Assembly: GCA_029556545.1 (NCBI GenBank)
Contig: JAKQEQ010000153.1
Location: 62,001 to 126,000, forward strand
Direction of reading: 5' to 3'
Length of the DNA stretch: 64,000 bases
From: Candidatus Hydrogenedentota bacterium
Lineage (GTDB): Bacteria; Hydrogenedentota; Hydrogenedentia; Hydrogenedentales; JAGMZX01
Shown here piece by piece: positions 46,981 to 55,382 of this stretch. How positions within the stretch are numbered: position 1 is the first letter of the stretch; every line of letters starts with the position of its first letter. The position numbers were made by a program, and so were the translations under genes. A model generated the notes under the pieces. It searched no databases. It saw nothing but the letters and a program-made list of their open reading frames with translations, and had not been told where the DNA came from.

Positions 46981-47505
46981 ATGACGCAAAGGCATATCGA
47001 CGAGACGTGGTACGTGCGGCCGGCGGGGTCGATGCGGGAGCGCGTCGCCTCGGGCGGGGTGGTCGTGCGCATCGAGCGCGGGAACCTGCTGGCGGGGCTG
47101 GTGCGCGAGCGGGACCTCGACGGCGCGGTGCTCGAGGGGTACGTGCTGCCGAAGGGCGGCGTGCAGACGGGGAAAAGCATCGACTCGGCGGCGTTGCGCG
47201 AGATCGCGGAGGAGACGGGGCTGACCGAGTTGGTCAAGTTGCGCGACCTTGCGGTGCTCGAGCGGCAGGACTCGATGAAGACGTATTGGGCGGTGAATCA
47301 CTACGCGTTGTACGTGACGGCGCAGGTCTCGGGCGAGATCAAGGACAAGGAGCACCACTTCGGTTTCGGTTGGTTCCCGATCGAGACGCCGCCCGCGATG
47401 TTCTGGCCCGACGAGCGCCGCCTCCTCGACGAGCAGCGCGCCCGCATCTACGAGGCGGTCATCGCGCACCAGAACCCGAAGCCGCGAAAAAGCCGCTTCA
47501 TGTGA
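46981..47505 (+). CDS. Nudix hydrolase
   Basis: This 174-residue pyrophosphohydrolase of the Nudix fold has the box GGVQTGKSIDSAALREIAEETGL. The metal-binding REIAEE helix is intact, but the first Glu of the consensus (Gx5E) is Lys here. A beta-strand opening (ASGGVVVRIERG) precedes the box and the tail contains HFGFGWFPIETPP. The substrate (nucleotide, sugar nucleotide or polyphosphate) cannot be predicted. GAGGATAAGGA precedes the ATG. Its last eight bases overlap the end of the convergent isomerase-like gene. Confidence 0.8.
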   Translation: MTQRHIDETWYVRPAGSMRERVASGGVVVRIERGNLLAGLVRERDLDGAVLEGYVLPKGGVQTGKSIDSAALREIAEETGLTELVKLRDLAVLERQDSMKTYWAVNHYALYVTAQVSGEIKDKEHHFGFGWFPIETPPAMFWPDERRLLDEQRARIYEAVIAHQNPKPRKSRFM

Positions 47506-48376
47506 GCCGATCGCGGATGGCGCGCACGTGCGCCACGTCGCGGTGCAGGACGGCGGCGCGTTCCTCGGGTGTGGCGCACTTGCCCAGCGATTCATCCTCG
47601 ATGCAGAGATCGCCCTCGTACCCCGCATCGCGCAACATGCCGACGACGCGCTCGTGGTCGATGTCGCCCTCGTCCAGGGGGCAGACGTACTTCCCGTACT
47701 CCCAACCCGCCTCGCGCACGGTCTCGCGGACCTCCTCGGGATAGCGGATGTTCTTCAAGTGCGTGTGCTTCGCATACGGCGCCAGCAGCCGGAGTATGCC
47801 GTACACCTCGGAGAGCGGATAGCCGCGCCAGTAGAAATTGCCCGTGTCCAGGGTCGCCCCGATGCGGTTGGACCCGACGCGGTGAAACACGTTCAGCAGA
47901 AACGCGAGGTTGTTGCCCTGGAACCCGTGATTCTCGATGGCCAGCGCGACCGTGAGCCCGCCCGTCCGCGCCAGCGCGCCGCCCAGGCCCGCCGCGAACA
48001 GGTTGACCCGCGTCTCGAAATCGAGTTCCCGTTCCCGCGACATGGCGCTGTCGATGCGGATGTTCGTCATGCCCAGAATCGCCGCGAGTTCCATGGCCCG
48101 CGCCACCCACGCGACGTTGTCGCCCGGCTCCCCGACGCTGAAATCGCGCGCCGTCAGGAAACTGCACGGATGCACACCCAGCGCGCGCAATTGCCGCCCG
48201 TAGGCCTCCGCGTCCTCGTCCGTCGCCAGGCGGACCCGGCCCTTCGCATCGAACGCCGCGACCTTGAAGTCGCGCGTCAACTCGATTTCGACGGACTCGA
48301 CATCCAGTTCCCGGAGCCCCTCCGCAAGCGTGGGAAACGTCTCCGCCAACAGACAGTCACGGATCGAAACGTACAT
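47498..48376 (-). CDS. Sugar phosphate isomerase/epimerase-like TIM barrel
   Basis: This 292-residue protein of the xylose isomerase-like/AP endonuclease 2 superfamily has VESVEIELTRDFKVAAFD near the N-terminus, metal-site residues in ALAIENHGF (Glu), GATLDTGNFYWRG (Asp), HTHLKNI (His) and CIEDES (Glu). Such proteins are usually cytosolic isomerases or epimerases of inositol or sugar metabolism, and this expanded group is common in uncultivated polysaccharide users. Substrate unknown. It converges on the Nudix gene with an 8-base overlap. Confidence 0.78.
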   Translation of the reverse strand: MYVSIRDCLLAETFPTLAEGLRELDVESVEIELTRDFKVAAFDAKGRVRLATDEDAEAYGRQLRALGVHPCSFLTARDFSVGEPGDNVAWVARAMELAAILGMTNIRIDSAMSRERELDFETRVNLFAAGLGGALARTGGLTVALAIENHGFQGNNLAFLLNVFHRVGSNRIGATLDTGNFYWRGYPLSEVYGILRLLAPYAKHTHLKNIRYPEEVRETVREAGWEYGKYVCPLDEGDIDHERVVGMLRDAGYEGDLCIEDESLGKCATPEERAAVLHRDVAHVRAIRDRLT

Positions 48377-48481
48377 GGATCAGCGGCCTCCCGAGTCGTT
48401 CTTGCTTGCCCCGCACCCCGCCGGCGTCCATAGTCTATGGCCGCCGCGAGCGGGGATCAAGCGCAATGACAACGGGCGCCG

Positions 48482-49081
48482 TTATGCGGAAGCCGATCGC
48501 GCGGTCTCGAACGCGGCGATCTTGTCCTCGAACCGCAGTGTGAGCCCGATTTGGTCCCAGCCGTTGAGGAGCCGTTCGCGGAGGAACGGATGCAGGTCGA
48601 AGGGGACCTCGCCGCCGTCGGGTTTCGTGATGCGTAGCTGTTCGAGGTCCACCGTCAGTTGGTACCCCTCCTGCGCGCGCACCTCGGCGAACAACTGCTC
48701 GACGACCTCGCCCGGCAGGCAAATGGGCAGCATGCCGTTGTTGAAGCAGTTGTTGTAGAAGATGTCGGCGTAGGACGGCGCGAGGATGCAGCGGAATCCG
48801 TAGTCGTACAGCGCCCACGGCGCGTGCTCGCGCGACGAGCCGCACCCGAAATTGTCCTTCGTCAGCAGGATGCTCGCGTCCCGATAACGCGGCGCGTTCA
48901 TCTCGAAGTCCGGGTTCGGCGTCTTGCCGTCGTCGAGGTAGCGCCAGTCGTAGAACAGCATGTCTTCGTATCCCGTGCGCTCGATCCGTTTCAGGAACTG
49001 CTTCGGGATGATCTGGTCCGTGTCCACGTTGAGCGCCTCGAGCGGCGCGACGATGCCGGTGTGTCTTGTGAAAGATTGCAT
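48482..49081 (-). CDS. leuD: 3-isopropylmalate dehydratase small subunit LeuD
   Basis: This is the small subunit of isopropylmalate isomerase in leucine synthesis. The 199-residue frame has [25 protein letters not shown], the [15 protein letters not shown] loop that completes the active site, and [13 protein letters not shown]. The length and the C-terminal extension match bacterial LeuD. It normally follows leuC directly; here a nucleotidyltransferase-HEPN gene and two repeats come between the two (leuC at 50003-51412). Confidence 0.95.
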   Translation of the reverse strand: MQSFTRHTGIVAPLEALNVDTDQIIPKQFLKRIERTGYEDMLFYDWRYLDDGKTPNPDFEMNAPRYRDASILLTKDNFGCGSSREHAPWALYDYGFRCILAPSYADIFYNNCFNNGMLPICLPGEVVEQLFAEVRAQEGYQLTVDLEQLRITKPDGGEVPFDLHPFLRERLLNGWDQIGLTLRFEDKIAAFETARSASA

Positions 49082-49111
49082 GGGTTTTCCCGTCGTGTTT
49101 CTTCGCCGTTA

Positions 49112-49861
49112 TCAAGTCTGAGGAATTGCCGTGCTCAGACGGTGTTGAACAATTGCTTGAATTTCTTCGATGAAATCGCGCGCGCCCCGCTGGTATTCCA
49201 AGACTTGCTCGGCGGAAATGTCCACGAGTTCACCATACTCCGATTCGATCGTACGCTCGAAAATCCGATCATAGAATGCGCCGGACTTGGCGCAAACGTC
49301 GCCTGAGGCGACGAATTGTTTGCTGAACAGTGCGCGCGTTCCGGCGTGCTTGCCGGAGTACATCCCATACACATATAGAAGCGCACTTACCGCACGGAAA
49401 CACGCATAGTAAAGGCAATGCAGCGCTCCATGCCAATGGTGGGCGTCGAGCAGGTGCGAGGCGGCATCGAGAGCCTCCTTCGCGTTATCCAGGCGTGCTT
49501 GCGCCACGGTCTTCTCTTCCGGACTCAGGTCGCGGGTAGTCTTTTCGCCACACTGCGGAGTATTCGTGGTCACGGAGCGGTAGAACGGCGTCGCGCGCAT
49601 GAGCGGTTTCGCCCATTCTTCCTTTGTGTGAATTATTGTGGATATAAGTTCCCCGGATTCGAGTTCGAGACCATACAATGCGTCACGCAGACCGCCTTCG
49701 AGGTTCCGCGTCATTTCACGTTCCACTAACACCAGGAAATCCCAATCCGAGTCGGGCTGGGCGTCGCCGCGGGCGCGCGATCCATAGAGGATGACCTGCG
49801 CGTTCGGGTCGAACCGCAGTACCGCGGCCTTCACGGCCTGTATGAGTTCCTGGTCGGTCAT
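49112..49861 (-). CDS. Nucleotidyltransferase (MNT)-HEPN fusion protein
   Basis: This protein has 249 residues from the ATG at 49861 (GAAGG 4 bases upstream). Residues 1-105 are a minimal nucleotidyltransferase: VILYGSRARGDAQPDSDWDFLVLVE gives the GSxxxG turn at 27-32 and the metal Asp pair 39/41. Residues about 125-245 are a HEPN domain of the UPF0332-like kind (RLDNAKEALDAASHLLDAHHWHGALHCLYYACFRAVSALL, then THSG-like KHAGTRALFSKQF). The HEPN RNase motif Rx4-6H is not evident, so toxin activity is doubtful. Such pairs are usually two adjacent genes; here they form one reading frame. It splits the leuC-leuD pair and starts next to dispersed repeats. Confidence 0.8.
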   Translation of the reverse strand: MTDQELIQAVKAAVLRFDPNAQVILYGSRARGDAQPDSDWDFLVLVEREMTRNLEGGLRDALYGLELESGELISTIIHTKEEWAKPLMRATPFYRSVTTNTPQCGEKTTRDLSPEEKTVAQARLDNAKEALDAASHLLDAHHWHGALHCLYYACFRAVSALLYVYGMYSGKHAGTRALFSKQFVASGDVCAKSGAFYDRIFERTIESEYGELVDISAEQVLEYQRGARDFIEEIQAIVQHRLSTAIPQT

Positions 49862-49913
49862 CGGGCCTTCGCTACTTTCCAATACGACACGCTTCACATT
49901 ATACGGCATGCTG

Positions 49914-49936
49914 CGGCACGGGCGTCTCGCCCGTGA
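49914..49936. repeat. GGGCGTCCCGCCC-family hairpin (one mismatch)
   Basis: GGCACGGGCGTCTCGCCCGTG, upstream of the nucleotidyltransferase-HEPN gene. The same outer arms as in the addA copy are used, with one core substitution. Confidence 0.7.
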
Positions 49937-49942
49937 TTCAGG

Positions 49943-49995
49943 TTTGTAGTTCAACCTTCAGGTTGTCTTGAAGACAGGCTAAAGCCAGAACTACG
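49943..49995. repeat. TTTGTAGTTCAACCTTCAGGTTG dispersed repeat
   Basis: A long form of the repeat at 31731-31760: TTGTAGTTC, an AACCTTCAGGTT hairpin, GTCTTGAAGAC, then an inverted GAACTAC end at 49978-49984. The outer TAGTTC/GAACTA pair makes it a compound palindrome. Confidence 0.7.
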
Positions 49996-50002
49996 AACGT
50001 GG

Positions 50003-51412
50003 TTACTTGTACTCCCATTCGCGGATGTCGACGAAGCGGCCTTTGATCGCCGCGGCGACGGCCATGCCCGGGCTGACGAGGTGCGTGCGGCCGCCTTTGC
50101 CCTGGCGTCCCTCGAAATTGCGGTTCGAGGTCGAGGCGCAGCGGTCGCCGGGGTTGAGCCGGTCCTCGTTCATGGCGAGGCGCATGCTGCACCCGGCCTC
50201 GCGCCACTCGAAGCCCGCTTCCCGGAACACCTTGTCCAGTCCCTCGGCCTCGGCCTGTTCCTTCACGTGTTGCGAACCCGGCACAACGAGGGCCTGCTCG
50301 ATGGCCGCGTGGACCTTGTAGCCCTTCGCGACGGCCGCCGCCGCGCGCAAGTCCTCGATGCGCGCGTTCGTACACGAGCCCAGGAACATCTTGTTGATCG
50401 CAATCTCGGTGATCGGCGTTCCCTCGTCGAGGCCCATGTATTGCAGCGCCTTTTCATAGGCGAGCCGCGTATTGGCGTCGGCCGTCTCCGCGAGCACGGG
50501 CGTACGGCCGCGGACACCCGTCACCATGCCGGGCGACGTGCCCCAGGTGACCTGGGGCTCGATATTCCGCGCGTCCAGTTCGACGACGCGGTCATACGCG
50601 CAGCCGGAATCGGACGCCCACGACAGCCACGACGCCGCGAGCTGCTTCCACGGCGTATCCTTCGGCAGGTAAGGACGGCCCTCGAGGTACGCCGCCGTCT
50701 TCTCGTCCGGCGAGATGAGCCCCGCGCGCGCGCCCGCCTCGATGCTCATGTTGCACACGGTCATGCGCCCTTCCATCGACAACCCGCGGATCGCCTCGCC
50801 CGTGTACTCGATGACGTAGCCGGTGCCGCCCGCCGTGCCGATCTCGCCGATGATCGCCAAAACGATGTCTTTCGCCGTAATGCCGCTGGGCAGCGCGCCG
50901 CCGACCCGCACCTCCATCGTCTTCGAGGGCTTCTGGAGCAGCGTCTGCGTCGCGAGCACGTGCTCGACCTCGCTGGTGCCGATGCCAAACGCCAGCGCGC
51001 CGAACGCGCCGTGCGTCGAGGTGTGCGAATCGCCGCAGACGATGGTCATGCCCGGTTGCGTCAGCCCGAGTTCCGGCCCGATGACGTGGACGATGCCGTT
51101 GCGCCGGTCGTACATGTCGAAGAGCGCGATGCCGGACTCCTTGCAGTTGGCCGCGAGTTTCTCGACCTGCTGCTTTGACAGGGGGTCGGCGATGGGCCGT
51201 GCTCGGTCCGTCGTCGGGATGTTGTGGTCCATCGTCGCGAAGGTCAACTCGGGGCGCCGCACGGTGCGGCCCGCGAGGCGCAGCCCCTCGAACGCCTGCG
51301 GCGACGTTACCTCGTGGACGTAGTGCCGGTCGATGTACAGAATCGCGTCTTGACCCTCGGGCGCATGGACCAGATGGGCCGCCCATATCTTCTCGTAGAT
51401 GTTCTTCGGCAT
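50003..51412 (-). CDS. leuC: 3-isopropylmalate dehydratase large subunit LeuC
   Basis: This is the [4Fe-4S] aconitase-family large subunit of the leucine pathway. It has 469 residues from the ATG at 51412, which sits behind AGGA. Motifs: [54 protein letters not shown], and cluster ligands in [15 protein letters not shown] and [14 protein letters not shown], followed by [22 protein letters not shown]. All expected ligands are present. The tag gene lies immediately upstream (27 bases), and leuD follows after the inserted nucleotidyltransferase-HEPN gene. Confidence 0.96.
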   Translation of the reverse strand: MPKNIYEKIWAAHLVHAPEGQDAILYIDRHYVHEVTSPQAFEGLRLAGRTVRRPELTFATMDHNIPTTDRARPIADPLSKQQVEKLAANCKESGIALFDMYDRRNGIVHVIGPELGLTQPGMTIVCGDSHTSTHGAFGALAFGIGTSEVEHVLATQTLLQKPSKTMEVRVGGALPSGITAKDIVLAIIGEIGTAGGTGYVIEYTGEAIRGLSMEGRMTVCNMSIEAGARAGLISPDEKTAAYLEGRPYLPKDTPWKQLAASWLSWASDSGCAYDRVVELDARNIEPQVTWGTSPGMVTGVRGRTPVLAETADANTRLAYEKALQYMGLDEGTPITEIAINKMFLGSCTNARIEDLRAAAAVAKGYKVHAAIEQALVVPGSQHVKEQAEAEGLDKVFREAGFEWREAGCSMRLAMNEDRLNPGDRCASTSNRNFEGRQGKGGRTHLVSPGMAVAAAIKGRFVDIREWEYK

Positions 51413-51438
51413 GAAATCCTGCAACCTTTCCCGCGGCG

Positions 51439-52020
51439 TCACCGCGCCGCCAGTTCCTTGAAACGAAAACAATCCGTCGTATGATCGTTTACCAGACCCG
51501 TGGCCTGGAGATGAGCGTAAATCACCGTGCTGCCCACGAAGCGAAAGCCGCGTCGTTTCAGGTCCTTGCTCACCGCGTCGGACAAGGGCGTTTTCGCGGG
51601 CAAGTCCCGCATCGACTTCCAGCGGTTGACGACGGGCGCGCCGTCGACGAAGCGCCAGATGTAGGCGTCGAAACTGCCGAACTCCTCTTGCACGCGCAGG
51701 AACATCCGCGCGTTGTTCACCGCCGACGTGATTTTGAGCCGATTGCGGATCAGCCCTCGGTCAAGGAGGAGCGCTTCGATCTTCGCGTCCGTGAATCGCG
51801 CGATCTTATGCGCATCCCAGTTGCAGAACGCCTTGCGGTAGTTCTCGCGTTTGCGCAACACCGTCGCCCAACTCAAGCCCGCCTGCGCCGCTTCGAGCGT
51901 GAGGAACGCGAAGTGTTTCCGATCGTCATGTACCGGCACGCCCCACTCCTCGTCATGGTAGCGCACATAGAAGTCCGGTTGCCCCGCGGCCCAGGCACAG
52001 CGTGTCCGTTCCTTCATCAA
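51439..52020 (-). CDS. tag: DNA-3-methyladenine glycosylase I (Tag)
   Basis: This base-excision repair enzyme removes 3-methyladenine from DNA. The 193-residue frame has the Tag N-terminus [59 protein letters not shown]. The zinc ligands are visible as an early Cys and His (CAW, YHDEEWG) and a late His/Cys ([10 protein letters not shown]). The start gives the family-typical N-terminus. It lies just upstream of leuC on the same strand, with no functional link expected. Confidence 0.93.
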   Translation of the reverse strand: MMKERTRCAWAAGQPDFYVRYHDEEWGVPVHDDRKHFAFLTLEAAQAGLSWATVLRKRENYRKAFCNWDAHKIARFTDAKIEALLLDRGLIRNRLKITSAVNNARMFLRVQEEFGSFDAYIWRFVDGAPVVNRWKSMRDLPAKTPLSDAVSKDLKRRGFRFVGSTVIYAHLQATGLVNDHTTDCFRFKELAAR

Positions 52021-52104
52021 TCCATATCGCCTCTTGTGTTATGTAACAAACCCGTATTCCGCCCGACCTTCGGACAGGCCGCGTGCGGTCCCTGTTCCCG
52101 AGGG

Positions 52105-52764
52105 TCAGCGGACGGCGTCCGCGGGGCCGAGCGCGCGGAGCCAGTCGGCCCAGGCGTCCACGCCTTCGCCGGTGCGGCACGAGACATCGAGCACGGGCAC
52201 GCCCGGCTGTAGTTTCTCGACGTACTCGCGGAATCGGGCAACGTCAAAATCGACGTGCGGCAGGAGGTCAATCTTGTTGAGGACCACGAGGTCCGCGCAC
52301 CGGAAGAGCTTCGGGTACTTGGCGGGCTTGTCGTGGCCTTCGGTCACGCTGACGACGGCGACCCGCTTGTCTTCGCCGAGGTCGAACGAGACCGGACACA
52401 CGAGATTGCCGACGTTCTCGATGACCAGGAGGTCGCCCGGGGCGAGGTCGAGTTGTTCGAGGGCGCGCAACACGAGGTTGGCCTCGAGGTGGCAGCCGCC
52501 CGCCGTGTTGATCTGCACCACCGGCGCGCCCGTTGCGGCGATGCGTTCCGCGTCGAGCGTGGTGTCCGGGTCGCCTTCGATCACCTGGATGCGCCGCGCC
52601 GCGCCGAGCGCCTCGACGGCCCGCTCGATGAGCGTGGTCTTGCCGGAGCCCGGCGCGCTGATCATGTTGACGGTCGCCACGCCGAGGGGACGCAAGCGAT
52701 CGCGCACCGCCTGCGCCAGTTCGTCATTGACTTTCAGCACCTTCTCAACGACCCGGATTTCCAC
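52105..52764 (-). CDS. hypB: Hydrogenase/urease nickel incorporation GTPase HypB
   Basis: This SIMIBI GTPase drives nickel insertion into NiFe hydrogenase. The 219-residue frame has the P-loop SAPGSGKTTLIERAV, EGDPDTTLDAERI, the metal site AGGCHLEANLVLRAL (Cys-His) and ENVGNLVCPVSFDLGE (Cys), and the guanine motif VVLNKIDLLP. There is no His-rich N-terminal nickel store. It follows hypA on the same strand with 20 bases between. All catalytic and metal residues look intact, in contrast to the gamma subunit and protease upstream. No NiFe structural gene is in the window. Confidence 0.94.
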   Translation of the reverse strand: MEIRVVEKVLKVNDELAQAVRDRLRPLGVATVNMISAPGSGKTTLIERAVEALGAARRIQVIEGDPDTTLDAERIAATGAPVVQINTAGGCHLEANLVLRALEQLDLAPGDLLVIENVGNLVCPVSFDLGEDKRVAVVSVTEGHDKPAKYPKLFRCADLVVLNKIDLLPHVDFDVARFREYVEKLQPGVPVLDVSCRTGEGVDAWADWLRALGPADAVR

Positions 52765-52784
52765 GGGATTCTCTCCTCATTGCG

Positions 52785-53132
52785 TTATGTCTCATCGAGC
52801 ACGACCGATTCCAGCACCAGTTCGTCCCCGGCCAGAACGCGCCCGCCGGCGGCCGCGCACTCCGGGCAGACCCAGAACAGGTCCTCCGGCTCGAATTGCG
52901 CATCGCAGGCCGCGCAGGCGATCCGCGCGGGAACGGCGCGCCACTCGAACGCGGCGTCTTCCGCGAGCGTGCCTTGCACCGCGGCTTGAAAGGCGAATTC
53001 GAGGACCTCGGGCTCGACCTGCTGCAGCGCGCCGATGGCGACACGGACCCGCGAGACCGGCAGATGGCCGTGCTCGACCGCGATGGCGAGGGCGCGCTCG
53101 AGAATGTTCTCGACTATGCTGAATTCGTGCAT
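52785..53132 (-). CDS. hypA: Hydrogenase nickel chaperone HypA
   Basis: This 115-residue nickel carrier has an MHEFSIV N-terminus, in which Met1-His2-Glu3 bind nickel. The zinc domain holds CAAC and CPEC about 20 residues apart (residues about 73-92). It is a typical HypA length and lies between the protease (6-base gap) and hypB. With HypB it would supply nickel to a NiFe-hydrogenase large subunit, none of which is encoded here. It could serve a hydrogenase elsewhere on the chromosome. Confidence 0.93.
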   Translation of the reverse strand: MHEFSIVENILERALAIAVEHGHLPVSRVRVAIGALQQVEPEVLEFAFQAAVQGTLAEDAAFEWRAVPARIACAACDAQFEPEDLFWVCPECAAAGGRVLAGDELVLESVVLDET

Positions 53133-53138
53133 GGACCG

Positions 53139-53723
53139 TTACTTCGCGGGCGCGCCGTTGCGGGCTTTCGTCGACAAGTGCTCGAACAGCGCGCGCTCCG
53201 CAAGGCTGCGGATTTCCGCGAGCGCCCGCGAGGTCAACTCCTGCAGGGCGCGCCGCGCGGGCGTCGAGAGGTCGTCGCCTTCGTTAAACGAAGCGCCCTC
53301 GAGACTGTACACGACCATGCGCGCCGGCAGCCGCCCGATGCGCCGCGCGGCCTCGATGGCCTCCGCGATGCCGAAGGGATGCCCGAACGAACGGAAGAAC
53401 CGCCGTGGCACTTCTTCGACGGTGGCCTCGAACCGGTGGAGCGTTCCGGCCGGCGCGCCCGACCGGGACGCGCCGAAAAGAAAGACGCCGTCTCCGGGCG
53501 CCCATAGCTGCATCAGCGCCGCGCCCTCGCCGCTGTGCTCGAAGATACGAACCGCTTCGGGCCACCGCGCGCGCACGGCGCGGGCCACGTGCAGCCCCAC
53601 GCTTTCGTCGCCGTGGTCGGCGCGCCCAACGCCAATCGTGAGAATCCGTTGCACCCGATCCGGCACGCGCGGGCGCGTGCGGGTGTTTGCGCCATTGACG
53701 GTGGATTCCGGTGACACGGCCAT
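53139..53723 (-). CDS. Hydrogenase maturation protease-like protein, one metal ligand lost
   Basis: This 194-residue protein of the HyaD/HybD/HycI (M52) family normally clips the C-terminus of the NiFe large subunit after nickel insertion. The fold signatures are present: LTIGVGRADHGDESVGLHVARAV with the Glu40 ligand, SGAPAGTLHRF, and SFGHPFGIAEAIEAARRIGRLP with His115. The conserved Asp of the usual VDA motif is replaced by Gly84 (FLFGASRSG), removing one of the three metal ligands known in HybD. This suggests lost or altered activity. It starts 30 bases after the gamma subunit gene, where delta and alpha genes would be expected. Confidence 0.82.
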   Translation of the reverse strand: MAVSPESTVNGANTRTRPRVPDRVQRILTIGVGRADHGDESVGLHVARAVRARWPEAVRIFEHSGEGAALMQLWAPGDGVFLFGASRSGAPAGTLHRFEATVEEVPRRFFRSFGHPFGIAEAIEAARRIGRLPARMVVYSLEGASFNEGDDLSTPARRALQELTSRALAEIRSLAERALFEHLSTKARNGAPAK

Positions 53724-53753
53724 GCCGATATTTCCGCTTTGGCTCCTCGCGCG

Positions 53754-54584
53754 TTACTCGCGCGCGGCGAGAAACTGCTCGACCTCGTCGAAACGGAATA
53801 CAGGGCCGGTAAGGCCGCTCTTTTCCGCGTCGCAGGTCGCAATCTCGCGCACGCCGCGCTTCAGGTCGCGCTGCATGTAGACAAACTGCCAATCCTTGCG
53901 CACGCCGCGCCGGTGCAGCGCCTCGACGGCGTAAGTCATCATCACCTCCGGGCCCGCGATGTACGCGACGGCGTAGTACGGGTCGAACGGGGCGCGCGGG
54001 ATAAGGTTCGTGAACACGCCCACGGGGCCGTGCCAGTCGCGCGACGCGCGATCGACCGTGACGAGCACCTCCATGTCGAAGCGGCCCCGCCACCGCTCGA
54101 GTTCCTTGCGATAAAGGATGTCCTCGGGCGTGCGCGCGCCATACAGGACCGTGGTGTGGCCGTAGCGCTCACGCTGCCGGATAAGGGCGTGCACCAGGGG
54201 ACGCATGGGCGCCAGCCCGATGCCGCCCGCCACAATCACCACGTCGTTTTCCTCCGCGGGTTCGAGGGGCCAGCCCGCGCCGAAGGGGCCGCTCACCGTG
54301 ATCTCCGCGCCCGCGTCCAGCCCGCACAGCGCCTCGGTCACGCGACCGACCGCGCGCACCGTGTGAAGGAGCACGTCCGGCGCGTCAGGATGCACGCAAA
54401 TCGCCATGGCGGCGGCCCCCACGTTGTTTACGTGAACCATATTGTACTGGCCCGGCGCGAAATCCGGGACCGCGCCGCCGTCCGCGCGGACCAACTCCAG
54501 CGTGGCGGTATCCGGCGTCTCGGGGACTACGGACCGGATGCGGTAGATTGTCTTGTTTGCCTTTTCCTGTTGCGGCGTACTCAT
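53754..54584 (-). CDS. Hydrogenase gamma (HydG/AsrB-like flavin) subunit without its [2Fe-2S] site
   Basis: This 276-residue FAD/NAD(P)-binding oxidoreductase is of the sulfhydrogenase gamma family. It has the FAD domain (DFAPGQYNMVHV, then ICVHPDA), the NAD(P) motif VIVAGGIGLAPMRPLVHAL, YGARTPEDILYRKEL, and YIAGPEVMMTYAVEALHRRGV. The C-terminal segment, usually CG-x-G-x-CGHC with a fourth Cys, reads LKRGVREIATCDAEKSGLTG before GPVFRFDEV: Arg243 replaces the first Cys and only Cys251 is left. The frame is intact and well translated. It follows the cNMP-binding gene by 20 bases; the expected beta subunit is missing. Confidence 0.85.
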   Translation of the reverse strand: MSTPQQEKANKTIYRIRSVVPETPDTATLELVRADGGAVPDFAPGQYNMVHVNNVGAAAMAICVHPDAPDVLLHTVRAVGRVTEALCGLDAGAEITVSGPFGAGWPLEPAEENDVVIVAGGIGLAPMRPLVHALIRQRERYGHTTVLYGARTPEDILYRKELERWRGRFDMEVLVTVDRASRDWHGPVGVFTNLIPRAPFDPYYAVAYIAGPEVMMTYAVEALHRRGVRKDWQFVYMQRDLKRGVREIATCDAEKSGLTGPVFRFDEVEQFLAARE

Positions 54585-54604
54585 GCTGTTGCCCTTTCAG
54601 GACG

Positions 54605-55069
54605 CTAGGCGTACATGTCGCTCATTTGGAGCAGGACCGCGGAGAGCCTTCCCGTGAAGACCGCCAGGAACCGCTTAATGATCTCGTAGCCGAACTCATG
54701 ATCGGCCTCGAGGGCGTCGCGGAAGGCGGCGGCGTCAATCGCCAGCATGCGCGTTAACTGCGTGGCCCGGGCGTCGAAGCGCCACTGATACGGCGGCACC
54801 AGCCAGGAACACCCGAGGACACCGTGCCGGTCGATGGTGTGGAGGACAATGGACCCTCCCCGGTGGGGCTCGAAGACCTCGAGGGCAACCTGGCCCTGGC
54901 GGATCAGATAGCAGTGGGTCGCCTGACCGCCCGCCCGGAATACGTACTCGCCCGCCGGGAAACTCTCGAGGATAACGTGGGGCGTCAGCCGCGCCAGATA
55001 CTCCGGTGGTATTCCCTTGAAGAACTCGTGTTCGGCCAACAGTTGTTTGATCTCGTCCACGGATGACAT
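54605..55069 (-). CDS. Cyclic nucleotide-binding domain protein (hydrogenase-associated)
   Basis: This 154-residue protein consists of one cNMP-binding (Crp-type) domain without a DNA-binding helix-turn-helix. It begins LLAEHEFFKGIPPEYLARLTPH, then FPAGEYVFRAGGQATHCYLIRQGQVALEV, GVLGCSWLVPPYQWRFDARA in place of the phosphate-binding cassette, and a C-terminal helix ending SAVLLQMSDMY. Close relatives are often the first gene of cytoplasmic NiFe hydrogenase (hydBGDA) operons, and here it is followed by the gamma subunit, protease, hypA and hypB. Its ligand is unknown, because the usual RxA arginine context (FDARATQ) is only partly conserved. Confidence 0.8.
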   Translation of the reverse strand: MSSVDEIKQLLAEHEFFKGIPPEYLARLTPHVILESFPAGEYVFRAGGQATHCYLIRQGQVALEVFEPHRGGSIVLHTIDRHGVLGCSWLVPPYQWRFDARATQLTRMLAIDAAAFRDALEADHEFGYEIIKRFLAVFTGRLSAVLLQMSDMYA

Positions 55070-55296
55070 CGCGCGCGTTTCCCTCTACTGCCGGACCCGT
55101 TTCCCGTTCCCGCTTTCTCCGTTGCCCGGACACTCGACGGAGGCCGTCCGCAGGCTGAACTATAAACGGGACGGAACGCAAGTATACCCGCAATCGCCCG
55201 CGAAACGAAATACGTGCCCCGGTACCAGACACTCCCACAAACGGCGGCCCGTCCCTCCGAGAAACCCGAAATACAGGGGGGTAAACCCGCCGCCGC

Positions 55297-55325
55297 TTGC
55301 AGGATTCGCGATTCTGCGTTACAGT
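55297..55325 (+). promoter_or_regulatory. Possible promoter for the PAC2 gene
   Basis: TTGCAG, 17-base spacer, TACAGT, ending 57 bases before the PAC2 start. Matches are weak. The divergent intergenic region 55070-55382 holds no other feature that I recognise. Confidence 0.25.
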
Positions 55326-55382
55326 TTAGGCAGACGATAACAGGGCTGTGCCGCGGATGACATCGAGGCATAGCGTGGAATT

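Noticed and set aside
49112-49861. HEPN-MNT as an active toxin-antitoxin system
   Set aside because: Both domains are on one polypeptide and no Rx4-6H RNase motif could be seen, so activity is not supported.
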